From positions 615,892,755 to 615,956,754 of the forward strand of contig NC_081409.1 in the NCBI RefSeq assembly GCF_030272615.1: a stretch of 64,000 nucleotides of DNA, read 5' to 3'. A program made the position numbers and the translations under genes. Shown in pieces: positions 22,914 to 34,881 of this stretch (position 1 is its first letter; every line of letters begins with the position of its first letter). The notes beneath the pieces are model-generated. The model saw nothing but the letters and a program-made list of their open reading frames with translations, made no database searches and was not told the origin of the DNA. This DNA comes from Cryptomeria japonica (Eukaryota; Streptophyta; Pinopsida; Cupressales; Cupressaceae).

Positions 22914-23582
22914 TTAGTTCTGAAACCAAGAGCTTGAGCTCTCAACAAGGGGCTCTCTATCCATGATCAAAGGAGGAATGCTCTGCAAGGGAAATTCCAA
23001 CCGTGGAGGAGCTAAAGCCAAAAAACCAAAAGAGAGCAGAGAATGCAAACCCGTAAGCACCACTAAGGCTTTATCCAAAAGCTGTGAGGGAACCGATTCT
23101 AGCAAGGATTCAAAAGCATGTAGTGTGTCCCCCAATCTATCACATAATAATCCCATTCTCAATTCGAACAATAAAACTCCATAGTTCCCATTATCCAGCA
23201 GATCAGAGCGAGCAAGAAAACCCCCGTAATAAAAAGAGCCCAGCTCAAAATGATAATTGTCCAATGCAAAATTAACAAGCTCCCAAGAGCAAATTGAGGG
23301 AGGGATAAACGTATAAACCAAGAGGTGGAGTAAATCTTTATCAAGCAGAATATCATAACAAACAGTAAGAAATCGAGACAAAATCTCAGAGCCAGAAAAG
23401 AAAAGACCAGATTGCAACCAGAGAGATCCCAGCAACCTACGAACCTCAAAATCCACCTGAGGAGTAGGCAAACAAAACACTTCCCCAAGCAATTCAGAAT
23501 TACTACTGGGAGCCTCATTTTCCCTTTCAATCGGGCATTCAACAATGACCCTATATCTTGCAAGAGAAAAAATGCTCGACAT
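22914..23582 (-). CDS. Uncharacterised 222-residue ORF in L2
   Basis: The first ATG in frame is at 23582; the frame is open further upstream to 23621 without another ATG, so the true start could lie beyond a break. The protein is Leu-rich (repeated LL and SLL), with SELLGEVFCLP, EVRRLLGSLW and a C-terminal ESSSSW. It has no zinc knuckle, catalytic triad or clear membrane segment. The Leu-rich composition suggests helices. It precedes a LINE-like 3' end, so it may be the tail of a LINE ORF or a captured gene fragment. An intact frame of this length is unusual in so decayed a region. Confidence 0.4.
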   Translation of the reverse strand: MSSIFSLARYRVIVECPIERENEAPSSNSELLGEVFCLPTPQVDFEVRRLLGSLWLQSGLFFSGSEILSRFLTVCYDILLDKDLLHLLVYTFIPPSICSWELVNFALDNYHFELGSFYYGGFLARSDLLDNGNYGVLLFELRMGLLCDRLGDTLHAFESLLESVPSQLLDKALVVLTGLHSLLSFGFLALAPPRLEFPLQSIPPLIMDREPLVESSSSWFQN

Positions 23583-23621
23583 ATGAAACAAAGCTCGAGA
23601 GAAAAAAAACCAAGCATTCAC

Positions 23622-25639
23622 TGTTGAATTGAGAATGAAATCGGCTTTTAAAGACTAGTCGCCCCCAAAAATGTGAACCGAGATAATCATGGTAATTCAA
23701 AGATATAAATAAAGCATTGAAGCTAGATTAAAACTTATACAAGATAAACCATAAATAATGGACTTCGCACGAGGGTGGCGGCTGAAACAAGTACTCTATA
23801 TCCCAACTAGTACCACATAACAAGCAACACACTCCTCACCATAATAGCTTCATAAAAGTTGTTGATGATTACCAAAACAGATTCCCTTCGTACATCATGA
23901 AACAATAAAGTTTTTCAAAAAGCACACGAGCAAGGATAAAGCAGATCCAAAATACCAACTCATGATCGCAAAACCAATCCTGCTGACGGGGCGCCATCAT
24001 TATACCATAACAGGCACCACCCTTACTGCTTATGACAGATCATAAGCATACTCAATAGCCACCTAGGAAATGCCTACTGAGCATGCTTACCACCTACACA
24101 TAAACCCCAAACATGCTACCTTCTTAAGGCATAAGGGCACTAAAGGATTTTTTTATGAGAACATACATTAAGAAAAACCAAATATCTAATATATAAGATT
24201 ATTAAGGTCAGTGGTAGGTCTATTTCTTTCTTTTAAGAAATAAAGAAAAGAAAGAAGGCATGGAATTGATTTTTGCCAAAAAAATTGGAAGTTTAGCTGG
24301 GCTTATGGTCTAGATTTTTAGGTGTTTGATTAAAAAACAATTTACTATGAAATATTAAAAAAAATAAGTATTTAAATATTAATCGATTAAATCATTTTCT
24401 ACACAATAGTTTAAAAATTGAATACAATTCAAAATATTAATGATATCCAAAAAACCCTATTTTACCTAATAAAAAATGATATCTAAAAAGTCATTAAAAA
24501 ATAATTTACTATAAAATATTAAAAAAACAAGTATTTAAATATTAAATATAAGTGGAAAAAATTCATTAATATTTTCCAAACAATTAAATCTCATTATTTT
24601 AGTATTCTTTTAAAAAATCAATTTTCTTGATTAAAATTGGAAATTATTCAATTTAGCCATTTGACCCAACATTTTAAGGAAAGAAAGCATAAAATTATTC
24701 TCAAACTTTAAAAAAGATTCAAAATGGAAAGTTCGATTGCCTAAGCTTAAGAACCAATTAAATTGAAGATAATTAATTTTCTTAATATTATTGATTAAAA
24801 AAATTGCATCTATACTTTAATAAAGATTGATATATTTTTTGATAGAAAAAACTCTCAATTTTGATTTGTTAACTTGTTTTTTATTAATAACTAGTTAAGG
24901 AATAGCCTTGCCAACAGTTTTATGCTTATGGAAAGAACTAAAAATAGATTACAAAGAAACAATAGTTATAACACCATAACAGTCGTAACATCGACAATAA
25001 TACATCAAGAACATCACATAGTAGCTAAATAATGAGAAGCTACATTTGTTGCTAAATAAATCTTTAACAAAAAACAAAAAAAGCTACACATAAATTCTTA
25101 TTAGCAGATGTTAAAGGTATTGACAAAATGTTTCAACATAGTTTACAAATTAAATTCTTAATAGCTGCTTTCATTGTTAGCACAAACATAATTTGCATGA
25201 GGTAGAGGTGTAATTGAATGTATAGGTGGAAGGTTGGAGAAAATAACAAGACAACAACATAAGAGGAGTTGAAAGGCGTACTTAGATCATTTCCTAAGTA
25301 GCCAACCTAAGAAAACTAGATATGCAAGTCAACATAAGAACCCATCTAGTTGTGTATTTCCATCACTTATTGAAGAGACAAAAAGAGAAAAGCTTGAGAT
25401 GATGTACATTGTAGCTAGCTTAATTCTATCGCATAGCCGTGCTTGAAGATTTTTAGCTTGGAGATAAGATACATCATCATGAATATAAGAGGTTATTTAT
25501 ACCATTTGAGGTTTAAGGCTATAACATATGGTTTGAATTTCATTTTCCATGGGGAGAAAAGAGTGAGACAAGGCAATCTGATAGTGAAACATCCAAATAT
25601 TTCTAATAATGATAAGACTACATGAATTTGAAATCAAGT
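23622..25639. other. No recognisable gene; AT-rich with possible LINE remnants
   Basis: The 23640-24160 part is less AT-rich and may be upstream remains of L2 on the minus strand, but I see no domain. The 24160-25640 part is AT-rich; the right end may include the 3' non-coding part of L3. No LTR boundary is visible. Confidence 0.45.
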
Positions 25640-28390
25640 TGTGGGCACAATGTATTATTCGAGAAGAGTGGTTTTTCATGATCATGTGAAAAAGAAAAGA
25701 GCAGGTATGGAGGTTTTAAGGGCATTCCATAACATTCTCATAAAGGGCATAACCAAAAACAATGCTTGAAAGATTCTTCTTGACCACAAAAGGGGCAAGT
25801 TGGGAGTGGGAAGAGGAACTTAAGATGAGAGCCCATTGGAATTTTACCATGAAGGAGTTTCCAAGCAGTTAGTTATGATTGAGCATCAACTTTTGTTTTC
25901 TAGATATGAAGGTTAAGTTTATTTCAATGGCCTCGACTTATGGTACACCTCCATAAGTGTTGAGATATTGAGAATTTAGGAACAAGATTCTTATAGAGAA
26001 CTTTGAGGGGAAAGACACTAATTTTCCTACCAATAGGCCACCTCCAATCTTGAGAAAGTGAGCATGACTACATGATGATATGAGGAGAGTAAGATTAGAA
26101 GGCACCAAATTTTGGATTTCCATCGTTGTTGCCTTATCTTTGTAGTTTAAACCAAAGCAATGTTTAATTTGAAGCCATGAGCTCCATGTTAAACTTGAGG
26201 AATCCCATAGGTCCTTGAATACATGAATACCTTTTTGGAAGAGGGATTTAGCTTTAAATCTAGGAATATTTACCAAAGGGTTGTTACTCACTTAGATTGG
26301 TTTGTTCCACCATACTGAAGAAGTTGTAAAACTTAGCCCACAACTAAAGGTTTGATCAAACCAAGACAACTTATGTGAAATCGGCTACCAGGCCTTCCAA
26401 ATGCAATTGAGGGGAGTTGAACCATGGATTTTTAAAAATAGGGCTAAGAGGATTTTATCATTTCATTGTATTGTGTTCCAATAATTTCTAATTGTGGTTT
26501 GAATTCGATATCTAATCATAATTTTCAATGGAGCATTCAATTCCAAGGATTTTCTAATCCATTTTTCTGAAAAGAAAACCCCTTTTGTGTAAGGACCAAT
26601 GATACCCAAACCACCCTTATCATTTGAGAGGATGCAATGAGTCCATGATGTCACAGACATGCCTTTTTTATTTTCTTATTTGGACCATATAAAGTTATGG
26701 ATAAGTTGTATAAGATAATTATAACAAGCTTTAAATGAAAGCCAATACAGAGATATATATACATTTCTCGCTAAAAGGGTTTTGTTAGCCACCTATATAT
26801 GACTAGCATGGATAAGAAATAATTTAACCAAGATAACTATTTCGATTTGAATTTAATGAAAAACCATCTCCACGTATCTTTTAAATACACTCCAATTCTA
26901 AAGGGTACACAGAAGTATCTTGTAATGAATCCATGTTTGATATCCTTCCATTCATTCAAGGTCCATGGGGGATGAAGGCTAAGGTGGGTCATCCAAAATT
27001 CAAATTTGTTGTTAGCAAGCTAAGAGCCCAAAACAAAACAATAGTAATCAAGGACACGCAACAAATTATTGACATTCTCAGTTGAGTTTTGCACAAAAAT
27101 CATACTATCATTAGCAAAATGATAATGAAGGGTTGTAATGTTTCTTGGAAGGGAGATGCCATGGATGATAAAATTTGATTAGGCATGTTTAAGGAGATAT
27201 TCAAGGGAATTATCAATGAGGACATAAATGAATGGAGTAAGAGGGAAACTTTGTTGAATTTACTTTTGGAGGAAAATTTGTGGGGAAAGAGCTCCATTAA
27301 TAGCCAATCTATCATTTGCATCCATAAACAACATTCACACATGGGAACAAAAATTAGAATGAAATCCCAACCATTATAGTATTTTGAGAATAAATGGCCA
27401 TCTTATAATATGATTCTAAGCTTTATTAAAATCAAGTTTGAGAACCAAGGTAGGTTGAGCTATTTGTTGTGCCTATTCAATGGTTTCCTAGGATAGAACC
27501 AAATTGTCCAAAATAAATCTACCTCCAAGGAAGCCATTTTTTTCAAGTCTGAAAATATCTTGAGCGAAACGTTTGATTCTTTTGGCCAAGGCTTTAGCTA
27601 TGATCTTATAAGTAGTGTTAAGGAATGTTATTAGCTACCAAACATTCATAGTATTTTCTTGCTTGCCTTTGGGAATAAGCTTAATGAGACATTGATTTAT
27701 AAATGGTCCTAGGGACCCCGTTTCAATGCCCTTAAGATAAACATTATAGGATCCTCTCTTATGTATGGAAAAAGTGCATGTAGAAATCAATAGGAAGGCC
27801 ATCCAACCTTGGGCTTTTCTCTGAAGCCAATTTGTAACAGCCTCTTCAATATCTTCTAAATAGAGGTACTGATCAAGATGAATGTCATATTCATGTTGTA
27901 TTTTATGAGGAATATATGTAGCCAAGTTTTCTTCCAAGATATGTATTAATGGGTCATTATTTGATTCATCTATGAAGAGATATTTATAATGGTCATAAAT
28001 ATTTTCATGATTGCATTTTGGCTGGTTTGTGATAACCCATCAACATAATTGATCATGAAAATGTGTTCCTTATTATGTTTGTGTGGAAGGTATTGAAATA
28101 AGAATTTAGTGCTCTTATCTCTATCCTTCATCCATTGTAAATGAACTCTCATTTGAGCACCTTTGCCCTTGTATGTTGGCAATCTATGGAGAAGTTTTTC
28201 AGTATAAGCAACTAATTCTTGAAAATGAATGTTGTAATGATTGTTGTCAAGAATTTTTTTCCCTTGAGCAATTTATCTTGTCTCCAATGCTTGGTTGAAA
28301 CTCTCCAATCATAGTTTGAAAGGGAGAGAATGTAGTGAGATATTTTTCTTTCCAACTAGCGGATCCATCTATCATTTTGTGGTTTAGGTT
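25640..28390 (-). pseudogene. L3: LINE reverse-transcriptase pseudogene
   Basis: Minus-strand fragments appear in LINE order. The connecting region at 28182-27970 has QWMKDRDKSTKFLFQYLPHK. The RT fingers at 27937-27635 have KAQGW and IKLIPKGKQENT. KLDFNKA lies near 27430. The catalytic motif at about 27110 reads FANDSM where FADD is expected, so a catalytic Asp is replaced by Asn. A GGLGI motif typical after the RT domain lies at 26660-26463. A zinc-finger-like tail extends to about 25750. Many stops and frameshifts break it. The endonuclease is missing, and the left side of R3 begins where it would continue. Its closest kin are plant L1-type elements. Confidence 0.8.
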
Positions 28391-28404
28391 TGTTGGGAAA
28401 ATGG

Positions 28405-29130
28405 TGTTGCACACCTTGCATAATAATGTTTCATTGTATTATTTTATTATTTTGTGAGGTGGACATGGAATTATGTTATAATATCATATTGCATTGTTGC
28501 ACCTAGGAACACCTAGATGGACGTGCAACATGTAGAGATTCCCTTGGAATATTCTTGTAACCACTTGATGAATTGAATTGACACATTGGTAATATTATAT
28601 TGTATTTATTTAATATTGGGAAATTTAATTATGATGAAGTATCCAATATTAAATGTGAGTCAATGGTAGGTAGGAAAAATATTATATTTTATTGTCACGT
28701 GGTTTTAGACACATGGTTTTGATGTAATACCACTTGGTGGTGTTGTGGGAGCTTGCATTTATAAAAGAAACCACAAGGGTAGTTGGTTGGGTTGGTCAGT
28801 TATCCAGGTTAGCATTTGTGGATGTTGGAAGCATGGCATGGGATGTGTGGTTACATTCTTGTTCACATGGAGTGCTTGTAGATGGTTGGGTTTCAGAAGC
28901 TTTCCATAGTTGTATTGTAATGGACGCATTGATGAATAATACATGGTGGATGATACTTTTGGAGGCTGGGTTTTTTCCTCATGAGAGTTTCCTCAGGGTA
29001 TATCTTGTGTCATATTTTCATGGTTATGTTGTCTATTCTTTGCATATGACTTCTATGTGTTGATTTGATTAAGATCTCAATTGGTTTATGGGGAAATTGT
29101 CATAATGATGGCGAAAAGTTTCCTTTCAAG
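28405..29130 (+). mobile_element. R3: 5' LTR of the outermost element of the nest
   Basis: It starts TGTTGCACACCTTGCATAAT, directly after L3 sequence, and is followed by a Met-type PBS at 29131. The TATA box TATAAAAG is at 28760-28767. The exact CA end is not clear, because the 10-15 bp before the PBS are degenerate. The ORF at 28734-29063 lies in this LTR and is not a gene. Confidence 0.6.
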
Positions 29131-29142
29131 TGGTATCAGAAC
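29131..29142 (+). other. R3 primer-binding site
   Basis: TGGTATCAGAAC differs from TGGTATCAGAGC by one base, so initiator-Met tRNA is the likely primer. Confidence 0.65.
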
Positions 29143-29436
29143 TATTTGTTTAATGGTGTTTATAACCCTAGTTTGGAATCCATGAATGCATGAAAGAATG
29201 AAAAGATAAGGCAATATATATTGTTTTGCAGGTTGTTATTGTAGATCTATGTTATTTGGGTTTGATGTTATGATGGGTTGTTTGCAGATTTAGGGTTGGA
29301 AGAATTTTGGTCAATTTAGGGCATCATTAAAAAATGCTTTGAATGAGGGTTTTGGGGGTGAGATTTCATAAATGGCCTCATGGGAAAAAATGGACCTCGT
29401 GGATGGATTTAGGTTGGTCGGGAGACAAAAAATAAT
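29143..29436 (+). mobile_element. R3: leader, part 1
   Basis: Non-coding leader after the PBS. It continues after C2 at 39573 and after G1 at 62975, so the element is split by two independent insertions. No gag or pol of R3 lies in the window, so its class is not known; a large non-coding (LARD-like) element is possible. Confidence 0.5.
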
Positions 29437-29442
29437 ATATAA

Positions 29443-30685
29443 TGTTAGACAACTTAGATAACTAGAGGACAACTGAGAGGGGGGGGGGGTGAATCAGTTG
29501 CCAACAGATTATAGAACTTTAAGCATTAAATACTTATTACCGGATTACATAAACCAAATGCCAAAATAGAAGATATAACAGTTAAGCACAAATATAAAGC
29601 ATGGAACATTTACCAACCATCCACAAAAGATAACACCAAGATTTGTACGTGGAAAACCCGGTAAAAGGAAAAACCATGGTGGGCAGCCTACCCACGACTA
29701 GATAATACTTCTACAGTAAGTATGTGATTACAATAAGAGGGGCCTGCACATGCAGGAAGGCCAACAACCTAGAGCACACTTCCCATCACAAAAGGAGCCT
29801 CACTGACTACAAAATATATCCAGACTTCAATCTAGAAGGAGAGTGAACTGCAAGAATAGCATCTCCTATGCTTGAGTATAGTTCCAGTTAAGCTAAGTAC
29901 TGGAGGTCTTAAACCTCTTTCACTAACCCAATTTTATCACCTATGATCGACCAAACACTTGTGCATATGATTACAACTTTATTTGTACACAGATAATCCC
30001 ATAACCACAATCCCATTAATCCCCTTGAACTACAAAGAGATCTTACATCATATTTATACCAACCCAGGACCTAAACAATTAGGTCACCCACCTAAAAGAT
30101 AATACAATAAATTCATAACTTAAACTTGCAATATAATGATCAACCAAGTTGTCCTAAGACCAAAACAACTTAATCCAATCAATAAACCCAATTGGTAACA
30201 CATTGGGATCATCCACCAACACATTACATAAATCGGTCCATAACCTAGCCGAATAAGATAGCATTAGGTCTGAACCCAAAATCCAACACCACCGATCAAC
30301 AGAAACGTGAGAAAGATAACCAACAACATTGTGAAAGCCATCTAGAAGCCACGCCAACACCACTTATGATGTGCGTCAAAAGGTCTTCAATAAAGCTTTG
30401 CCGGTAGAACCCTTACAGGTGTCCAAAAGGCTTACTCAAAAAAAGGATAGTTCATGAGTCATCGAATCCCAAAATAACTAATCATGATACTCATCTAAAT
30501 AGCATGGATGACAGATCTAAACCAAGTCCATAAGCCAAATCATATCAGAGCATACCAGATCAATATCATAAACTAACCACTCTACTGGAAGCTACTGGAA
30601 GCCGGTAAACAACCAAAACTGCCAGTGTTGCCATCAATGACAAAACATCAATGTAACACATAATTAATTCCTTCAATTTCCAACA
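29443..30685 (-). repeat. C2 3' LTR (1243 bp)
   Basis: In minus orientation it starts TGTTGGAAATTGAAGG at 30685 and ends ...GTCTAACA at 29443. It has a C-tract near the end (11 G on the plus strand at 29479). A TATA box (TATTTATA on plus) is at 30051-30058. Confidence 0.9.
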
Positions 30686-30703
30686 ATCTCCCCCTTTGGC
30701 ATT
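30686..30703 (-). other. C2 polypurine tract
   Basis: Read on the minus strand, GCCAAAGGGGGAGAT abuts the 3' LTR start, the same PPT as in C1. Confidence 0.85.
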
Positions 30704-31073
30704 GATGGCAACACTAGATGTGAAAAAAATCCAAGTGCCAAGAAATGCCAAACAAGTCTCCCCTAAAGGAGGACACTCAACAATCTCCCAAAAGATGATA
30801 TAACAATGAAGTAACAAACTCCCCATGTGAATGATATCTCTATTAAGATTTGATCTCTCCCCTTGACTGATATTATGTTACGCTCATTTTTTCACATATA
30901 TCTCTCCCCCTTTGACATCAATGCCAGAAATCTGACATGAACATCAAAGAAAAATCATAAATCCACTTAACCACACAACTGACTACTCCCCCTGAGTAGT
31001 AGAACCAACACATTAATCTAGAATGAATAGTAGCTTTGTAATTGCATGTCAGACTGATGCCAATCAACATCAT
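30704..31073 (-). other. C2 3' non-coding region
   Basis: It lies between the RNase H end and the PPT. It has two further purine-rich runs on the minus strand (near 30905 and 30985), like the multiple tracts in C1. Confidence 0.6.
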
Positions 31074-31384
31074 TCAGGTCTCTACCGGAGGGGCAAAAAC
31101 CCCCAATTTGACTCTGAAGTACTCAAATGATTCCTTAGGCAAAGGTTTAGTGAAGATATCTGTAATCTGCTCTTTAGTGCTTACATAAACCAGTCTGACT
31201 TCATTTGCTTCTGCCTTCTCCTTAAAAAATTTATACTTGATAGATATGTGCTTTGTCTTATAATGAAATATCAGATTCTTTGATATATCAATAGCGACAG
31301 AGTTATCATAGTGAATAACTACTGGTTCATTACAATCCACCCTTATATCCTTCAACATTTTCTTCATCCATAGAACTTGTGTAC
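31074..31384 (-). pseudogene. pol: C2 RNase H, C-terminal part
   Basis: It reads NCTQVLWMKKML, then IHYDNSVAIDISKN, TKHISIKYKF and the terminal TKEQITDIFTKPLPKESFEY. It is directly interrupted at 31389 by S3; the upstream half is at 35977-36130. The frame is intact in this half. The residues before NCTQ in the open frame (up to 31436) come from S3, not from the element. Confidence 0.88.
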
Positions 31385-31389
31385 AGTTA
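31385..31389 (+). repeat. Left TSD of S3 (agtta)
   Basis: AGTTA here and AGTTA at 35972-35976 flank S3 exactly. Confidence 0.9.
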
Positions 31390-34108
31390 TGTGAGGCCCT
31401 ACCCCGACTCAATTTGACATTTTCAGTTATTTGCATATTGAGACTATTATGGATGCTTTATTTTATGTTTTATGGACTTAGAACTTATATGATTCCATGA
31501 TTTGGATCACATTGACATATGTTGATGCTTTATTTTATGCATGATGATTATGAAACTATATATATATGTTGCTAGAATAGAATTATTTTGAGATGGTGAA
31601 TATCATTATTGGAATTGCAGGACTTCTTTTTGATGATAGAAAAATGATGCTTATTTATGAATGGTTCAATTTTGGAAAATTATGTTAATTGCTTATGTGA
31701 AATCGAATTTTATTGAAAGAGATATTGAATTATTGTTGCCAATGTATGAAGTGTTTGATGTGCTATGAAATCCATGTATTTGATTATGTATAATTGTGAT
31801 TATTTGGAGTTACTAATGTGTTAATTGAGATGCGCAGGAAAATTATCCATGTGACCATGGAATTTATATGGAGAACCAAACCTAGACCAATGTGCGTTTG
31901 TTAAGCCAGGAGTTGTCTATTTGGAGAGACAACACCCCATTTGCAATGTATTTTATTTGTGAAGTGTATGATGCTTGAGTGTTAAAATTAATCTATATGT
32001 ATATGTGTAAATCCTACAAGAGACAAATTCCATGTATGATTGTTAAATTGTATTTTTATTGTGTCATTTGACACATGTGCTGATTAGTGTCTTTGATTTT
32101 GACTTGTCTCTTGGAGGGAGTTTTGTTTCTACCAAAGTCATTCAAAAACATGAGTGTGGTCCCAAATTTGCCTTGGGTAGGGAGTCTTGGGAGTGGTCAA
32201 CTCAGGTTTGACCCGTAGGTAAACTTCAGTTGGGTTTCCAAAGGGTTAAATGGACTCCTAGGGCCAGTTTTAAGGCTTTTCCAAAGGTCCAAAGGGTATA
32301 CCTATGGGTTAGGGGTATTTTGAAACATGTGGCTTCTCCCATGTGACTATTTAGTCACTTCAAAAAGTGGTGTTTCCAAGATGAACGAAAATTCAACTTA
32401 GAAAGTTCCTCCTAGGATAGACAACCTTCCCTTTTGATGTCAAAACTCTCTTCCCCATCTTCTTCCACCTTTTTCCTTTCCAATTTTAGTAATGTGTAAG
32501 AGTTTAGGAAGGGCAACCAATGGGAACTCTCACCTCACCCAAGGGGTTGGGAAGTGTGTGAGAGGCCTTCTTAGGCAAGAATTGGAGACTTAGTGAGCAA
32601 TCACCCACTCTCCATTTTTGGAGATTATGCTTTGTTTTGAAAAATTAGTAGGAGAATAGAATATTTGGTGGAATTTGGAGGAAAGTTTGTGTGGAATTGG
32701 GCAGCTCATCCCCAACTAATTTTAGCATACCTATTGGCAGAATAAGGTTGGTTTCTTTTTATCTCCTCTTGTTTATGTTGTTTATGTTAGTTTATGTTGT
32801 TTTGTTAATGGAAAGAGATGCTTGTAAAGAAAATGTTTTATGAAGTTTTTTGTTGAAGTAAAGAATGTGTAGTTTCTTTTCTTTGTGTTTTGTTTTGTGA
32901 TTTTGTTGTTTTGGGAGTGTCCAAGATCTCCTACTCTTGGGAGGGTAGGAAGATCTTGGGGTGGAAGGAGTATGACAGCCTTGGGTGAGAGGCTCTCCTT
33001 ATGGAGAGTGATCTCAAGGGTGTCCTTTGTGACCCTTGTTGCATAGCCTTGTGTATGCATTTGGGGGTCATAAGGGGAGTAAATATGGCCTTGAGCCTTT
33101 TGGGGGGCATAAGGAATGTGGAAGTATTTTGTTGCATTTGTATTGCCATGAGGTGGCTTGTGTTGTATTTGGCTTGCAATCTCCCCATTGGTACTTGGTC
33201 CACTTCCACCCATGGAAGAATCATCACGAATGTGGTGAAAGTGTAGCTTGGGATGGGAAATTTGTATGTTGAGTGTCTTCCTATGTTTGATGTGGAGTTT
33301 GCTTGATTGTAAACCGTCTAGTGCTTGGTTCTCCAAGCTCGGGGGTGGCTTCTAGTAAGCCTAGGCTGGGAGGTGAGCTCTCCATGGTCAAATGTGTGTT
33401 TTATTGCAGGTTGCATGGGATGGGAAAAGAAGGATTAAAGAACTATGTTACTGTTTTGTGTTGCAGGAAAGTATTTTAAAAAAAAGAGAAAGGGGATAGA
33501 TTCAATGTTGTAGTTTGTAAAAAGAAGAAATGTGAGCATTTGTAGTATTTACTTTCAAGAAAAGAAAGTGTTGTATTACATTCAAGTTACTATGAAGAGA
33601 AAAAAACATTGTTGGGTTTTCAAACCCATTTGTATTCATGTTTATTTTGTATCTACATCTGCTAATGAAATGCACATTGTATTTACCTACTTTGGTAGTT
33701 TTGCAAAAAAAAAAAAAAGGAAAGAAATGTGTTAGTTTGCATTTAAAATCTGTATGTTGTACATTTAAAAAAAAAAAAAAGGGGAAAAATATATGCACTT
33801 TTGTATAAACTGAAATTTCAAGTTAGATGTTACTCCATATTTCCTTAAGTTAAATATACTGCTGTAAATTTAAGTAAAAACAGTCATTTATTTTCTCATT
33901 TATTGCAAAAAATGAAAATTGTTGTTATAGTCTATTCTTTCCAAAAGAAGACATTTAGCTTTTAGTTTTAGTATTTTTGTTGCAAGGATAAAAAAAAATA
34001 ATACATATTAGGAAATCCCTTAAATGCATTTTGTAGTTATACTAAATATTAATAAACTCAAAAGGAAAGCCTATATGGGATTATAGATAAAAAAAAAGTA
34101 AATGGTAG

Positions 34109-34111
<3 letters not shown>

Positions 34112-34206
<95 letters not shown>
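34112..34206. repeat. (AT)n microsatellite, about 95 bp
   Basis: Uninterrupted alternating A and T, about 47 repeats. This is the longest of three in S3. Confidence 0.95.
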
Positions 34207-34207
<1 letters not shown>

Positions 34208-34320
34208 CTCCTTAAATGTTATTTTGATAATCTGTTATACAAAAAAAGAATATTTACAGCTCTAATAATACTAAATAAAAGAAAAGAGATCTAATAGACT
34301 TGTTAAATAAGTCATTTAAA

Positions 34321-34323
<3 letters not shown>

Positions 34324-34401
<78 letters not shown>
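34324..34401. repeat. (AT)n microsatellite, about 78 bp
   Basis: Uninterrupted alternating A and T. Confidence 0.95.
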
Positions 34402-34404
<3 letters not shown>

Positions 34405-34524
34405 TGTAAAAAAAAAAAAAAAACCTGTTTCCTTTTAAAAAAAAAAAGATATATTTACAGATCTGGTATTACTACAACATTAGAGGGAGAAGACTAGAAA
34501 ACTGATTTAACTGCTAGATCATTT

Positions 34525-34563
<39 letters not shown>

Positions 34564-34620
34564 TTTTATTTATTGAGAAATCTGCCAGTATTAAACATTA
34601 TAACTATATTTATCATTCCT

Positions 34621-34687
<67 letters not shown>
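34621..34687. repeat. (TA)n(TG)n compound microsatellite
   Basis: About 15 bp of TA followed by about 53 bp of TG/GT. A (CA)n run of about 14 bp occurs again at 35067-35080. The open frames over this tract on both strands are repeat-driven. Confidence 0.95.
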
Positions 34688-34689
<2 letters not shown>

Positions 34690-34774
34690 ACATTTATATA
34701 AGAAAACAAAAAAAAAACGTTATCGCGTGACTTTATTTTCGCAGAAAAAGAAGGGTTTTGAAATGGGAGCCGAA

Positions 34775-34793
34775 CCACTGTGTAACACAGTGG
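34775..34793. repeat. Palindrome 1: CCACTGTG-TAA-CACAGTGG
   Basis: Perfect 8-bp arms with a 3-nt spacer. It shares its arm sequence with the two palindromes that follow. Confidence 0.9.
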
Positions 34794-34820
34794 CCGACGG
34801 TGGCGCGGGAGGCGCCCGGC

Positions 34821-34881
34821 CGCCACTGTGGTTACCCACAGTGAGCGGCGCTCGGCCGCACTGTGGGTAACCACAGTGGCG
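34821..34881. repeat. 23-bp inverted repeat made of two palindromes
   Basis: Arm 34821-34843 is the exact reverse complement of 34859-34881, with a 15-nt loop. Each arm is itself a palindrome (CACTGTGG-4 nt-CCACAGTG). A cruciform or a nested RNA hairpin is possible. Confidence 0.9.

Larger units (their letters stand above)
22489..23582 (-). mobile_element. L2: LINE-like 3' end, minus strand
   Basis: Read on the minus strand, an ORF ends at 22914. It is followed by about 420 bp of 3' non-coding sequence ending GTTTGTATTTTCAAAA, then ATTAATAAAATATAG and finally an A-run (T-run at 22489-22499 on the plus strand). That ending is typical of plant LINEs. No reverse transcriptase was recognised next to it, so an expressed-gene retrocopy is an alternative. 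Confidence 0.45.
33900..34620 (+). repeat. Array of about 190-bp units, each ending in an AT microsatellite
   Basis: Successive units share an A-run, 'atatttacag(a/c)tct', 'taatact' and 'tcatttaaaa', and each then runs into (AT)n. The units are diverged. The (AT)n tracts are at 34112-34206, 34324-34401 and 34529-34556. (AT)n lengths are prone to sequencing and replication error. Confidence 0.65.

Noticed and set aside
28734-29063. 109-residue frame
   Set aside because: Lies inside the R3 LTR, spanning the region just after its TATA box; no domain.
32782-33336. 184-residue minus-strand frame in S3
   Set aside because: No domain; several other frames overlap it on both strands, and the sequence lies in an LTR-like insertion.
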